DNA of 64,000 nt from Eutrigla gurnardus. Taxonomy: Eukaryota > Chordata > Actinopteri > Perciformes > Triglidae. Numbering within the stretch: position 1 is the stretch's first letter; each line of letters begins with the position of its first letter. A program made the position numbers and the translations under genes. A model generated the notes under the pieces. The model was not told where the DNA came from. It searched no databases and saw only the letters and a list, made by a program, of their open reading frames with translations. Shown here in pieces: positions 26,797-52,842 of this stretch. The stretch lies in assembly GCA_963514095.1 (NCBI GenBank), contig OY741269.1, positions 19,873,190 to 19,937,189 of the forward strand. The letters run 5' to 3'.

Positions 26797-27331
26797 ATTG
26801 ATATAAGAGATGTTCCGATACCATTTTTCCCTCCCGATACCAATTCTGATACTCGTGCTGTGGGTATCGGCCGATACCGAGTACCGATACCAGTGTGTTT
26901 AAAAATGTTTGATGAAGTTGCTGGTGTTGAAATTTGCAACACTGGTGCCATCCCTCGAAATTGAGTGTTTTCATATGTTGCATGCCGTCATCTTACTGGT
27001 GGGAACATCCACTGTGAAGTACGGCCAAACCGCCAACATGATGCGCTAACATTAGCTCCTTTTAATAGGTGTCAGGTGATCAATTCTTCTTCGCCCCTCT
27101 AAAACAGCAGCTGCCAACGGCAGCACAGCGCAGCTGTTTTAAGAGCGGCGAAGAAGAACTGTGTCAAAGCAAAGGAGCTAACCAGTAAATAAATTCCCAT
27201 TTCTAATAAATTATGTGGTATCGGATCGCTGCCTGGACTCCAGTACTCGCTGATACCGATGCCAGCATGTTCGACAGTATTGGAGGCATTTCCGATACTG
27301 GTATCGGAATCGGAACAACTCTAATTGATAT
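26797..27331. mobile_element. hAT-like MITE with 8-bp TSD
   Basis: Identical 8-bp flanks, attgatat, lie at 26797-26804 and 27324-27331. The inner ends match as inverted repeats (aagagatgttccgatacc against ggtatcggaatcggaacaac tcta). The middle has GC-rich inverted sequences around cttcttcgcccctctaaaac. No transposase frame was found. Confidence 0.88.
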
Positions 27332-30300
27332 ATATATTATTATTTATTTATTTATGTTTATTTATTTTTCTGAAGTAAGACCCCGTGGTGGTCCACCAGA
27401 AGGGACCTCGCCTCTATGAACCTGAAAATGACTCATTTAAGTCCAGATGTAGAAATAATACACATTCCCTTTGGTCTAGAAGAGATATAGAGAAGTCATC
27501 TGACTATTATTCAGATGATTCAGATTTTAAAAAATCTAGCAGTGGTAGATAAGTTAAAGGAGTTTTGAGGCGGATACATTATTTATTATATAGTTCATTC
27601 TTTTATTTTTTAATTTTTCCATTTCTACTCCTGATGACTCATCATCAGGACGATTTTGTTTTTTGGCTGCAGCCGAAAGAAAGACTCACTGAAAAACGTA
27701 AGCGTCAGTTGATTTTATGTGAATGTCTATTTCTCTCTGAGCTCTTCTCTCTGTTTGCCACAGGATTTGCCGTAGTGGAAGAAGTTCAATACCACTGCAG
27801 AGAGTGAGTGTGCTTGAACTGGACTCTTCCCAACAACATACAGGGAAACGTCTTACCTTGTGTCGTAGATGGCGTACAACTTCTTGTTCCCGTCAACGGT
27901 GTTCCTGCAAAAAACACAAAAGGTGGAATTACTCTCCATTCTTATTAAAGATTTTTAAAAAAGGAATCCACCTTTATAAGCGACTCATTTGACCTGAATC
28001 CTGGTGAGGTTTAGTGTACAGGTCTATTTGTTCTGCTGGCAGATGACTGTGACAGATTGTCTCCTTCAGCAATCTGGACCATTAACCCAAAAATAAATAA
28101 ATAAATAAAAATTCTGTTTTTTGTCCCACATAAGTCAGGCCTACAATAGGCTGCACCCTCAAGAGTGGACAAAATGAAAAGTGTTTAAAGTAGTTTGACA
28201 AAAAGGAAACTCATCATTGATTCTAACACCACCAGCAAAGTTTGGCCTTGTGTTACTTGGTCTCCCAGAGAGACCCTCCACGTAGACCCCAACCAGGTTT
28301 CCTCCACGTAGACCCCAACAAGTTTTCCACCATCATGGCTGAAATCAGCACTATTGTTGTTTTGTATGTTGAAGTTCCAGATCCACCAGGAAACCAAACG
28401 CGTCCTGCCTGGGTTCATGACATCATCATGACATTATCCAGAAGTGCTCGCAGGATTTACTAAGCTGCATTCACTGGATCTAGCAATACCCACGTGGGCT
28501 GGTTCACCAAAGCTGGAGGAACCCAAAATAAAGGTATTTATCTGTGATTTAATATCAATAACCAGATGAAAAGGATGCTGAAATAACTCCATAATGATGG
28601 TGATCAGTAAAAAGTGTGACGTCATGCTTTGTTAGGTCTGTCTCCAGGACCACAAGCTAACTCTAACATTGCAGCTGTCGACACTCAAAATAAAGTATTA
28701 GTATTTGTTACATAACTTCCAAACTTAACTCACGCCACTTTATGAAGATAAAATAAGTCAATCTTGACTTTTTAGACAAGAACAGCAGCCTCCTGGGTGA
28801 AAGTCCTTTGTTTGTTTGACCCATCCATCCACCCAGACCTGCTACAGTGTGTCCATTTTTTATACCACGTCATCTGACTTCCTTAGAGACAGCCCTGCGC
28901 ATACTGGCATGTGATTACATGGGTTGCATACAAATCATTCATTTTCTTAGGTGGAAATCTTATTTCAGGTTTCGGACATGTTTTAACGGTTGTTTGAGAA
29001 GCTTCAGTTAATCGCATTGATGTAATGCAGTTAAACTCTCCACCAGTTATACGACAAAAAGAGATTTTATTACGTGTACAATTATCTTTTAAAGTGGCAG
29101 TCCATAACATTGTCATCTATTTAATTGTCTTTTAATTAACTATCTATCAAATAGTGAGTTAAAACAATGTTGATTGATCATGTGACCCACCAATGAAAGT
29201 ATTTGTACGACGTACGTGCTGCTTGCATTAAGAGGATCTTCGTGCCTGTGGCGACATTCCCGTGCAAAATTCAAAATGAGTGACGCTTTTTACGTCAGTG
29301 AGCAGCGGTTGGTCTGTCCAGGTGGAGCTACTCACGAAGCCTATGCTACGTTTCATTGTAATCGGAAATCTGTACATCCAACTGCTGAATCAGGCTCCCT
29401 CTAGCCTAAAGTGTTTTAACAGGTACATTTCATTACTGCTGTGCTGACTCAGTGTGGAGGATCAACAGCCAGAGAAAGAAGACCATCCAACTTTCAGTCC
29501 CAAGAAAAAGAAACAAACTAATGGAAGAGAAGGGCAAGCAATCAAGAAGCAAAGTAACTGCGTGTGAGGGAAAACAACGGACCTCCTTTCAGTGTGAAGT
29601 ATTTGAAGGCATCACCCAGATGAGAGACAGTTGACACTGTTGGGTGAGGGAGATGAGGGTTGCAGTCGAATAGTCAAAAAATGAGGTCTTAACTCCTATT
29701 CCTAACTCCTATTCCTTGACCTTTGGAGAAAACGTCACAGGGTTAAGGAAAGGCGATAGGAGAACTCAAAAAGATTTAGGAAAAGACAGCCGCAGTGCTT
29801 GGAGAATCCGACCGGACTTTCACTAAGCTTTCAGGGATTCGACTTGATGTAGAATCCTGCAGCGCGCTACCTAACGTGATGTATTGTGGGTTGAAAGCGA
29901 TGCATGATGGCTAGAATTTGTGTCCGACTTAGCAGCAGACTACAAAGACGTCACAGGGTCGCGACCATATCACGTGACCCAAAACATCGCGGGAGCAAGT
30001 TTTTAAGAGCCGCTTCTTGCAGCGCTTGGCACCGCGCTCTACAGTGGCTGCAACCGGCTTGTCCACACCTCTGCTACAGCGGAATGGTTCTCTATAGGTT
30101 AAAAGTTCAATGACGTGTGTTCAGGTCCGCACTCGGTGGCCACCTTGTGGTGAAATGTCCATATCCTCTTTGGTTTGCTGCCGTGTTCTATCGCTTGAGC
30201 ACCATAGTCACATTGACTTTGTTGTCCGACTTGACAGCGCTTGGCTACAGTCTCTTTTATAGCCCGCCCCCTCAGACACCTGCAGCTCTCGTCAGCGTGA

Positions 30301-31900
30301 TAAGTCAAGTCAAGTCAAGCCAAGACCATCTTGAATAAGCCTATTATATTGCACCCGCTGACGATTGACAGCTGATGATCGGCACCGGCGATTGACGTGC
30401 GTCAGCAGTGGAGAAACTACAATAATGAACTACAAAAAGCGTCCACTTCTCCCCATGATGTTGGATATATAAATGGCTCGTTCGCTGACCGGCTTCAGTT
30501 CCAGAAGCTCCTCCTTCCCGTTTGACCGTTGGCTGTATTTACATTTCGTTTGTGGTTTTCGTTTAATTTTTGTCAGATTTGTAACATGATTGAAATAAAT
30601 AAAAATATCATTAAATTATTATTACTGTCCACACGCATTTAGCAACTCCAATTACTATGTCTGCATGAAAGTAATTGTTCAATATGCAAATGCACATTGA
30701 ACATGCACATTGAACACCTGTTTGTTTTCAGGTACGGCCGAGGTGTGCGGCACTTTAAATGTTGCCCCCGCAAAGAATTGTGGGTAGGCGTAATCTCCTT
30801 TCCTTTTGTATAGGAAGGTCCGTTGCATGCTATGCTAAAGGAGCTCTAAAAGGAGCATTTGAGCTCCTTTCCTTTGCGTTTACGGCTCTTATCATGGCAG
30901 CCACTGGTTTACTTCCGTGTCACTTCTTCAGTTAGGAACCTTCCTAAGCAAAATAGACTATTCAACCGCAGCCGAGGTCCCAGAGGCTCGCATGTAGTTC
31001 CATCTACCGCCAAAGAGGCCGCTAGAAGCAACGGATCTAAAATATTACAGAGTACAACTTTAACTATGGAACGTAGCTAAATTAGTTAGCTAGCTAGCAA
31101 GATGAGCTAAATTTGTTTTTGTGACATATGCGGTTTCATATTAAACTAAATGATACAAAGACAAACTGAAACTTTATTGACTTGAAAAAAATGCAGTTCA
31201 AATTGATAACACCGACTGTGTAATTCGAGGTACAACTCAAAGGGATTAAATAAAGTCCCGTGGGTTGGACCGGAAAGCGGGATTTAGCTTCGATACGTTC
31301 AGCATATGTCAGCAGCTAGTGTAGCATAGACGCGCTAACGCTAGGGATGCGCTAGCTGACCTACTCGTCAAGTTGAAGGTCTCATTTTTTGTCGATTGAC
31401 TGTTTGAAGTATGATAAACTACGTCATTATAAAGACTACACGCCTAAACATTGTGGTAAGTGACGTCTCTCTCTGAAGCTACGATGTCTTGCGTTGACGT
31501 TTTAACGTAACCAAGATAGCTACCTAGCTAGCCAAGCTAACTACTTTGTTGTGCGACTTACCTAGCAAAGTTAGGCGACATACATTAAGCGATGCAAGCG
31601 ACGTAGTTCACTGAGCGGTTTCACACTAATCTAAACGATAAGACGACAAACCTTATATTTAACAAAAAAATATTGTAAACTGACAAACGTCATACCTGTA
31701 ATTCATGACGCACTTCACTTTAGCAGTGAACGGTGTTACGCACCTGACGTTACCTCACTGTACGTGTTGGGTTTTATTTGAGTTTATGCCATTTTTTAAA
31801 CAGTTAATATATTAACATGCCCGACCCAAGTTTGCGGCCACGTCACGTGTCGCGGTGTGATTTGCTGATAAAGTAATTCTGGTTGTGGAAACGATCCCTT
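27332..31900. other. Divergent intergenic region, gabrb3-gabra5
   Basis: No complete gene was recognised. Apart from the mini-exon candidate (27857-27904), it has dispersed repeat C (28296-28410, matching 20870-20965 inverted), repeat B (about 28478-28680) and copies of the hairpin MITE family (about 29655-29760 and 30755-30985). Two diverged copies of tagctagc-rich sequence lie near 31080-31160 and 31500-31640. Confidence 0.5.
27857..27904 (-). CDS. Candidate 48-bp mini-exon, host gene unknown
   Basis: The minus strand shows a good acceptor (CCTTTTGTGTTTTTTGCAG) and a near-consensus donor (CAAG|GTAAGA). They bracket 48 bases that read NTVDGNKKLYAIYDT in the only symmetrical phase (2 in, 2 out). 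I do not recognise the peptide. It lies about 2.1 kb upstream of gabrb3 exon 2, which accepts phase 2, so it could in principle be an extra 5' gabrb3 exon. It may equally be a decoy or belong to another minus-strand transcript. Confidence 0.35.
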
Positions 31901-31906
31901 ATTGTA

Positions 31907-32010
31907 CTTGATCCTCTCTCGCTCTCTCTCTCCCTCTCGCTCTCTCTCTCCCTCTCTCTCTTTCTCTCCCTCTCTCTCTTTCTCTCCCCTCTGTCCCTCC
32001 CTCCTCTCGG
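31907..32010. repeat. CT-rich low-complexity tract
   Basis: Interrupted (CT)n and CCCTCT runs in the gabra5 5' region. Confidence 0.85.
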
Positions 32011-32226
32011 TCGTACTGTACCTCCATCCTGCTGTCGTTCTTGCATGCTCCCCCTATTTAATTCGCACCGGAGCGTCTATTAGCATTGTAGTCCGCCTCC
32101 GGATCCAGCAGCGAGTCTCCTCCTGCAGAGCTGCGTGGCAACCCCAAACTGAAGGATGGTCAGTCAGCACAAGTGTTGCGGAGAAGCATGTCTTACTCGC
32201 TCTGGGGGATTTTTATTCCTTTTTTT

Positions 32227-32228
<2 letters not shown>

Positions 32229-32280
<52 letters not shown>
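32229..32280. repeat. (TC)26 microsatellite
   Basis: 52 bp of uninterrupted TC ending directly in CAG (32281-32283). It would serve as the polypyrimidine tract of an acceptor if the following segment is a gabra5 5' UTR exon. Confidence 0.95.
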
Positions 32281-32282
<2 letters not shown>

Positions 32283-32283
32283 G

Positions 32284-32402
32284 CATGAGGCTGATGGAGG
32301 TGAAGTCTCCAGGATTGATGTGAGATACTGAACTGGAGCAGCGATCTGCGTGTGAGCCGTCTGCGGAGCCGGGAGAAGTTGGACTGCGCATCGTCTTCTG
32401 TG
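32284..32402 (+). other. gabra5: Possible gabra5 5' UTR exon
   Basis: 119 bp lie between a (TC)26-CAG acceptor and a CTGTG|GTGAGC donor, about 0.7 kb upstream of the first coding exon. Mammalian GABRA5 has several alternative non-coding first exons, which makes this plausible. The evidence is splice-site shape only. It could also be part of a longer first exon starting at the CT-rich promoter. Confidence 0.35.
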
Positions 32403-32406
32403 GTGA

Positions 32407-32407
<1 letters not shown>

Positions 32408-32443
<36 letters not shown>
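32408..32443 (+). repeat. (CTG)12 triplet repeat
   Basis: Twelve uninterrupted CTG units just 3' of the putative GTGAGC donor in the gabra5 5' region. Polyserine and polyglutamine frames on the other strand are artefacts of this repeat. Confidence 0.97.
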
Positions 32444-32444
<1 letters not shown>

Positions 32445-32675
32445 GTGAAGGCCAGCAAGCTGGACCAGATGTAGCAGGCACCGGGGGTGGGGTGGTGGAG
32501 GAGGTGGTGGTTGGGGGGTGTAGTGATGGTGCACCGGGATACTGTAGACTTACAGGAGCAGATCAGATGCAGGAGTGAGTCGTGAACGAGCGGCAGCATC
32601 AGCACCGCGGCTGCTGCTGCATGTGGAGTCCAGCTGCGGTGCTGAGATGCAGGATGCGGGATAGCAGCTGCTGTG

Positions 32676-32712
32676 TGTGTGTGTGTGTACACACACACAC
32701 ACATATATATAT
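32676..32712. repeat. (GT)n(AC)n(AT)n microsatellite
   Basis: A gtgtgt run passes directly into acacac and then atatat, which makes a short self-complementary tract. Confidence 0.9.
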
Positions 32713-33115
32713 TATAGTGCTGAAGGATGCAGCACCAGAACTTATAGTTAATTATCACGGAGGGCAACAACAAAGACAGAACACACTTTGCATTATCAGC
32801 TTTTTTTTTCATCTGCACAGATGTTGTCCTTGAGAAGAACCAGATCGTAAAACTATAAAGACATTCGGGTGCAGATCGCCTCGTTGGGTGCTGTGATGCT
32901 CGTCACTGCATCGTCTCTACGATGTAGTGAACACATTAGTGCACCTGATAACGACTTTACGATCACACGCAGGCGGGGAGGATGGAAGTGTTACGAGCTG
33001 CCGGTTATTGAGATTTATGCATGATTTTTAATGTTTGCGGGGGGGTGAGACAGTGAATAATGTGTTTTCTGCCAACGCTGCTGTGATGCTGTGGTTTCAC
33101 TGTGTTGTTGCAGGG

Positions 33116-45703
<12,588 letters not shown>

Positions 45704-46018
45704 GGATGTTCATCCTCCCCAACGACCACTTCAGGACTTAATAACAAAACCATGAAGACCCCCTTTACGTCTCGCACTCAAATGTGTTTTCGGGTGATCA
45801 GATTGTAACCGGATGGTTCTGGACCCCGAAAGGGTTCATGTTTAAACGATGACGCATTGAGGACGGATTGACCACAATGAACACAAGTTCATCAGGCAGG
45901 TTTATTTCTACAGCACACTTCAGCAACAAGCGCTTTATGTAAAACAGCAAACATTATAAAAAGATTTTAAAAAAATGAAACGAGCAAAAACAGTAATTTA
46001 AAAGCCAAAAGAATGGAA

Positions 46019-46024
46019 AATAAA
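46019..46024 (+). terminator. gabra5: Possible gabra5 polyadenylation signal
   Basis: AATAAA 316 bp after the stop codon, in A-rich sequence. A-richness makes chance occurrence quite likely. Confidence 0.3.
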
Positions 46025-49000
46025 GAAAAAGAATATGACAGGTTTTGATCCTGTTTGATTTTTAAACGCCTATAAAATCTAATTTTGATGTAAAATTGTT
46101 GAAGTATAAAAATCCATTGTTTCCGATGGAAAATCAAATTTCCAAATTCTTCAGGAGCCGTTCTTTAATCCCTGATTGTTAAAGTGATAGCAGACTGACT
46201 TTGTCTTAATGTGGGTCTGTAGGGTTGAGGAAGTTCAGGTCTGAGTCCATGACTGCACCCAGATCTCTGGCCTGGTTTGTGGTCTTGTGTTGATTACCGT
46301 TGAGTGCTGCTCCCCCTCGGCTCCTAAAACAACTACCTCAGTTTTATCTCTGTTCGATGCATTTACTGGATCCTTGTATCGGACCACGACCCCCCCGGTG
46401 ATATGGGAACGTACGTCTTTGTGTCATCTACATAATTATGGGAACCCATTTTGTTGTTTTCCCATAATCTGAGCCAGTGGCAGCATGTAGAAGAGGCCCC
46501 GGGATGGAGCCTTGGGGAACTCCCCTTGGATGTGGAATTGCATATAGACACAAATTAGTCCCTGTCCTGTAAGAAGGATCATAATCAGTGTAGTCGACTG
46601 TTCCAAACCAATGAGGATGCAGTCATTAGCCCAAGCTAAGCTACTAGCATGAGAGCTTGTCAAGAACGCCTGATCTCAATTTGGTCCGATTAAAGTACAC
46701 AAGCTAAATTTGGCGATTCACAATGTGACTAACAAATGATGGAAAGCGGCTACAAGCGAAAGGAGGAGTTGACGTTGGGCAGTTAGAGCTGATAGGACCT
46801 TGATTGGGTCTCAGTGTGGACCCCCGAGACGCACAAATACTGAACACGGTTCTTGGACACGGACACACATTTTCTGAAAGCACGACTTTCAAACAGATGT
46901 AGTTCAGTTGGACATATTCGTTTTCTGTACCACGTTTTATTTCTTCTTCGGGACGACATTACACTACTAAACCAATGTCGGGTTTAAACGAAAAATCCAG
47001 ATCCTGATAAACTTTCCATTGCCGTTGTTTTCACGCTGAGAATCATGAAAGAACACGAAACCAGAACATTTAAATCTCAAGACTATTTCAGAAATTTGAG
47101 TTGTAATTCTGGGTGTAAATGTCTTTTATCTCATCTGGATATGACACACATTTTAATGCCAGCTGTAAAGGGGGCGTGTCCTTTTATGTTCGACACCGCA
47201 TGTCTGGAAGGTGTTGCCTTCACTTTGTACATGTAAGATACACCACTTTTGCTTTCAAGACTGTTTCATTTATCTCATCTCAGAATCAAAGTATTACTTT
47301 CTGACAACAGATTCTGATCCAGTTTAAGTGTTTGGTATTTATATTTTGTCCTGGAGTCCACAGTAGATGACGGTACAGAAAAAGGCCAAATGCTATGCAA
47401 AACTACATTTTTACCGTGTCATCACTCTGAAGCAGCTTTGATCTTTGTGACTTTGTATAAATGGTTTTGTTGGGTTTTGTTGGTGGGGAGAGGACCAGGG
47501 ACCGAACCGGGCTCAGGCACTTGGGACTTTGCTTCCTTGTTAAAAGCAGATGAATAGCCATGCTGATAGCTGAATGTGTGAATGCACTGAAATCTCCTAC
47601 AAGAAGTCAGATTTACGTTTGGAGGTTGTTGTTTTTTTGTTTGTTGCTACTTTTCTCTCTGTTTTTCATGAATCTGATTTTGCGACGGGGGGGGCGAGTC
47701 CGGATCGAGGTTGCGTTGAGGATCCCGATATTCGTAGGTCGTAGTGTGATAAACATGTAAATACACTGCTTTTAGACGGGCGTTCGCTTCCTTGTAAAGC
47801 TTCTACAGCAGCACAGTGCTACGCTAGGCTAGTGCTTCATTGGCTGGATATTGAGAAATGAGCAGATTAGCTTGAGCTTTAGCAATTTTTTCACAGAATA
47901 TAACTTTTTTTTATTTTTTATTTTTTAGATGAGGTTGTTGTTTCTATAATATAAGCTTTGATGATAACTCGCATATATTCTTGATAAATATTTGAATGCT
48001 TGAGTAGCTTTTGTTATTGTTTTGGAGGCTGACTTGAGCCGGATCAGGTGGTCTGACGGATCAAAGACACGGGAAGTCACGATGATCAGTTTGGTTGTTG
48101 TTTTTTTTAGGCAAAAACAAGTATAAATACAAAGTTTCATAAATGAGTCTCTTTGTAAAGGAACTCGCTTTCTGTCTGAGAGTTGGATCGTCAGACGGAT
48201 GCCACTCACGCCCGTTACAGCAAATATAAAGCTACTGCTAGCAGCTGGTTAGCTTAGCATAAAGATGCAAGTGGGTCATTGCATTAAAGCAATATTTTTC
48301 TTTGTCAAAACTTAAATGGGGAAAATAGATGCATCTGCCAGACAAGAGCTAGCTTAGCTTAGCATAAAGACTGGAAACAGCTGTTTGCTACTTTGCCGAT
48401 TTGAGCCTTAACAGTAAATATGAAGCGACCGCCAGCAGCTGGTTAGCTTAGCTTAGCTTAGATATTAGAAACAGGAATGTTAGACATTTATTTCACAGAC
48501 TTACTTCTTAATAGAAACTTAAATAAGTCTGAACAGTAAATGTGCATCTTCGCATTGACTTTCTATGAAATTGCGTCACAAAAAGAATTAGCATTGCGTT
48601 TGTGGATGTTTGTGCCAAATCTGAAGAAATTCCCTCCTGAGATATCGCATTCATTGATTTATCGCAACCACGACCGTCGCCAACACAGAGACGTTAAAAA
48701 CAGGTAGCTTTGGACATGGCAAGGCTAGCTGTTTCACGTTGTCTTAATGGTAAGCTACGCTAACGTCTCCCGGCTGTAGCTTCATATTTAACATACAGAC
48801 ACGAGAGAGCAGCGTCGATATTCTCCTCCAACTCCCAGCAAGAATGCGAATAATAATCCATCATGTTGAATGGGATGTATTTACGTCTTCCCAGTTCTCC
48901 CAGTAATGAAGCAGTTCAGAGTGAAACCTGAATGTGATCTCCTCGTTAATGCTTCTGATGAATAAGCTGACGGAGCACATCGGTTGTATTCTATTATTAC

Positions 49001-50079
49001 ATCAAAGTGAGTTTTCAGGTACAAGCTGTTCTTTAAATGCAAATATCTGAAGCAATAAATGACGCTCTGATAATGAATGACTTCTCTTTATGGTGATATT
49101 TGACTTTAGTCTTTTCATCCAGATTGATCATTTTGGCAATAGTTTTTTCTATATATGGCTATAGAGGAGCTAAGCCCCGCCCCTTCCTGTGGACCACTAC
49201 AGGACCTTATTTTGGGAAGTATATGTACAGTGGCGCAAATCATTCCTTTGATCCCATTTGAATTGTGCCATGGATTTACACGTATGATTTTAAAAGATCA
49301 CGTCGAGAAAGTCAGCCGATAAAAAGTGTCAGGTAAGATAACGTACATTAGTGACGGAAAGTAGCTAGCTGGAATTCATGGTATGATTCAAAATCCAAAA
49401 AAAGATTTGTCTCCAACAGGAAGGGGCAGGGCTTCGCCTCTACTCTGATTCACTTTAGCTCCCCCCTCCGTCTTTGGAAGGACAGGGCACTCTGACCACA
49501 ATTTAATTTTACGTTACTTTTGTAAAAGACTTGCAGATGTCTGACGTCCGTTTTGACCACCATGTTTTTCCTTATTGATTGTTTATGCAAACCTGATTCC
49601 CAATAAAGCATCACTGACTCCATCACTCTGCTGTCATTGGTCAGAACGCCTGATTGTCGCATCACCTCCGTTTCCTCTCCGCGTCGGTCAACTTTCTCTC
49701 AGCAACTTCCAACAGTCTTCAACAAATAAATACATTTATTTGTTTATCCGTAATTTTGCCCAAGTTAGATTTTTTTCCAACTGAGAGAGCTAGCAGCTAC
49801 GATTGGTATCCGACATGAACGATGCAGTTGTGGTTGTCGTCAAATAACTAGCTTGGAAAACGACTTAAACGCCTGAAGTGCGTATTCATTGTTTTGTAAA
49901 ACCATTTTTTTTACCATCAACAAGGCTAAAATAAAAAAAGGATTTGCGTTGCAACCATGTACTATAAAACATGTTGTATTCATTATTCCCGATGCTAATG
50001 AGGAACAGGTGCAACCAATCAGGACGATCACACTGGCGGGAAAACCCTAAAGATACAATCATAAAATAATAGATTTTAT

Positions 50080-50114
<35 letters not shown>

Positions 50115-50729
50115 TCTAAAATATGTATTTTTTTTAGCCCTTCCCTCCTTTTACAGACACAGAAGGGAACACATATGAAGTGAGTGTTTTTATAAATAGA
50201 CTCATTATGACAGAGTATAAATGAACATTTGATGCCATCAATGTGATAAAACGCCGCCATAATCTGTTGTGATGGAACAACGGTCCCCTTTGATCACCAC
50301 GGCCTGGGTCCGTACGGCCGGTGGACTGGTAAATCCATCTTGGGGGTCTCTGTGGCTGCAACATCTGGCCCACATCTGTTTGTCAAGGATTTAGCTGCAT
50401 TTAAGTTGCTTCTTCCCTCTGGCCGGCTGCGTCCTCTCCTCCACACTAAGCTGCTGCCGCCAGGGTCACCAAATTATATCCATCACAGTGTGGAGGTTGA
50501 GAGATGCCGCTCACAGACAACCTTCATACAGACCTCATTGCCATGAAGTAGTCATGATGTTTGTTCAGACGAGTCCACTTTTACAACATCAATATTTTTT
50601 TCCTGGTGGACTCATGAACTAAACTCCTCATGTGACTCTGTGACGTCCAGATCTGCTGACGTCGTTTAAAATACTGAGGAAGTGACATTTTCAAATTCTA
50701 AGAATTTTAGTTGCTGAACCCATATATAT

Positions 50730-51012
50730 TTATTTTGTAAACCACTCTCCTCCTGTTTGTTTCCTGTTTTATTTTGTTAACCACTCTCCTCAGGTTTGTT
50801 TCCTGTTTTATTTTGTAAACCACTCTCTTCAGGTTTGTTTCCTGTTTTATTTTGTAAATCACTCTCCTCCCGTTTGTTTCCTTTTCTTTTGTAAACCCGT
50901 CTCCTCAGGTTTGTTTCCTGTTTTATTTTGTAAACCCATCTCCTCAGGTGTGTTTCCTGTTTTATTTTGTAAACCCGCCTCCTCAGGTGTGTTTCCTGTA
51001 TTATTTTGTAAA
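50730..51012. repeat. About 40-bp minisatellite, 7 copies
   Basis: The unit is tattttgtaaaccactctcc tcaggtttgtttcctgtttt, with small length changes. Confidence 0.93.
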
Positions 51013-51304
51013 CTGCTATCCTTGTGTGTCACGTCCTATATTACTTCCGGTCTTTGTGCCCTGGTTGGTTTCACATGTCCCTCATTTGTCCTCCACTCAA
51101 CTCACCTAAGCAGGTTAACCATCACAGTTCATCTTGTTTGGTCTCAGTGTTTGTCTGCTTAATACGTAATAAAAAAAGACATACGTATCAACGTATGTCT
51201 GTGAAAAGAGTTACATAAATAAACAATTCAAATAAAATATAATAATATGTATAATAATCATATATGAAATAAAATAATGAAATAATTAAAATTAAATATA
51301 TTAA

Positions 51305-51471
51305 TATATTGTGTGGAGTTTACATGTTCTCCCTGTGTTAGCGTGGGTTCTCTCCCGGTGCTCCAGCTTCCTCCCACAGTCCAAAGACATGCAGGATGGG
51401 GATAGGTTCATTGATCACTCTAAATGTCCTAGGTGTGAATGTGAGTGTAAGCAGTAGACAATGGATTGATG
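51305..51471 (+). mobile_element. SINE-type fragment
   Basis: The body from tgtgtggagtttacatgttc through agtccaaagacatgcaggat to gaatgtgagtgtaa. The middle is deleted and it ends in gacaatggattgatgg. Confidence 0.8.
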
Positions 51472-52842
51472 GATAATCATCATATATAAAATAAAATGAT
51501 TCAAATAAAATATAATATGTATTATATATAAAACAAATTAAATATAATATCTACTCATTATATATAATAATTATTTAGATATTTAGATGTTTTTTCTGTT
51601 CAGATTCAGATTAATTATCATGAACAACTGAATTGTGGTTATTATATCAAAAAGACTGCATACTTTTTTGTGATAAGTACATGTTTACATACTTTTGTAC
51701 TTTAGTTTTGGATGCATTACTTTTACATGAAACAAAGTATTTATGTACTTTTACCTGATCAGAAAATCTGATTTGTTTGTTTCTCCTTTTTAAAATAAAT
51801 TAACATGACAAGATCGACAATAAAGTAAACAAAGATGATAAAAATCAGCAAAAGTGGAGATGAAGCTTTAAAAACATTCAAACACAAAATGTTAAATTCT
51901 GAAGATGAAACTTTATGAATAAATAAGAGACTTTAAAAATAAAAGTCATGTGTGATGTTGCTCCATCGTATCATGCCTCTGTGTGACCAGCAGAGGGCGA
52001 CAGCGTCTGATAAACAGCACGTTGGTCTTTGGAAGCATGAAAACTTGATGTGTTTATTGTGTCGGAGGACGAAAACAGGAGGAGAGTCATTAACTCTCGT
52101 TGCTTCAGAGATGAATTTGAAATAAAAGCATTATTATACACAAACAATAAACAACTAACTTATACTAATGATATGAATTATTAATGTTATTTCTTTTCAT
52201 TGTCTCTGGAGCTTAAAATCTCTAGAGGTTTTATTTTCATGGGACCCATAAAGTTATTGAGATAAAAAATAACTCCGATGATGTCATAGTTTTATTTTGG
52301 AGGGTATTAAGAAGAAGCAGATGCATTATGGGAAATGTATGCTGTACATGTTATAATTTAATTTACTTTATTGATAAAGCAACATGAGCTGCAGCTGAAG
52401 CAAGAGGACACAAAAACATTAATAAACATTATAATAGTTGACTTTATTATAGGATCAGTGCTGCTGGCGTTCACTTTTACACACAACCAGTAAACGTTCC
52501 ACAGAAATCAACATTAAGAATTCAATCAGACAAACATCAGAGAATAACTTTAATATGTGAGAATAAACATGGACTTTTTAAACGTCAGTTAGTTGAAACA
52601 AATTAAGACTGAAGGTGTTTTCATATTTCAGGAATTATAACATTTACATGAGTAAACAAGGACTTATTACTTTTTAAGCTGAAAATAATGTATTTAATGT
52701 TTACCTTTATTTATAGTAAATAGTCTTATTAGTTTGATGGATACGTGTGTGTACATATAAGAATATATTTTAGTTTTATTAACTGTGTTTACTGTTGTGC
52801 AGTAAAAAGATAAGCTGCTGCTGGAATGAGAGATAAAAAAAC

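Noticed and set aside
32213..32818. 201-codon minus-strand frame with polyglutamine
   Set aside because: Driven by (CTG)12, (TC)26 and dinucleotide repeats; not a protein gene.
46240..46640. Coding exon downstream of gabra5
   Set aside because: The short frames have no splice borders, and the sequence resembles a dispersed fish repeat.
48213..48480. Regulatory cluster of repeated gcttagcttagc motifs
   Set aside because: The motif gctggttagcttagcataaa recurs at 9.4 and 9.8 kb as part of a dispersed fish repeat, so it is not locus-specific.
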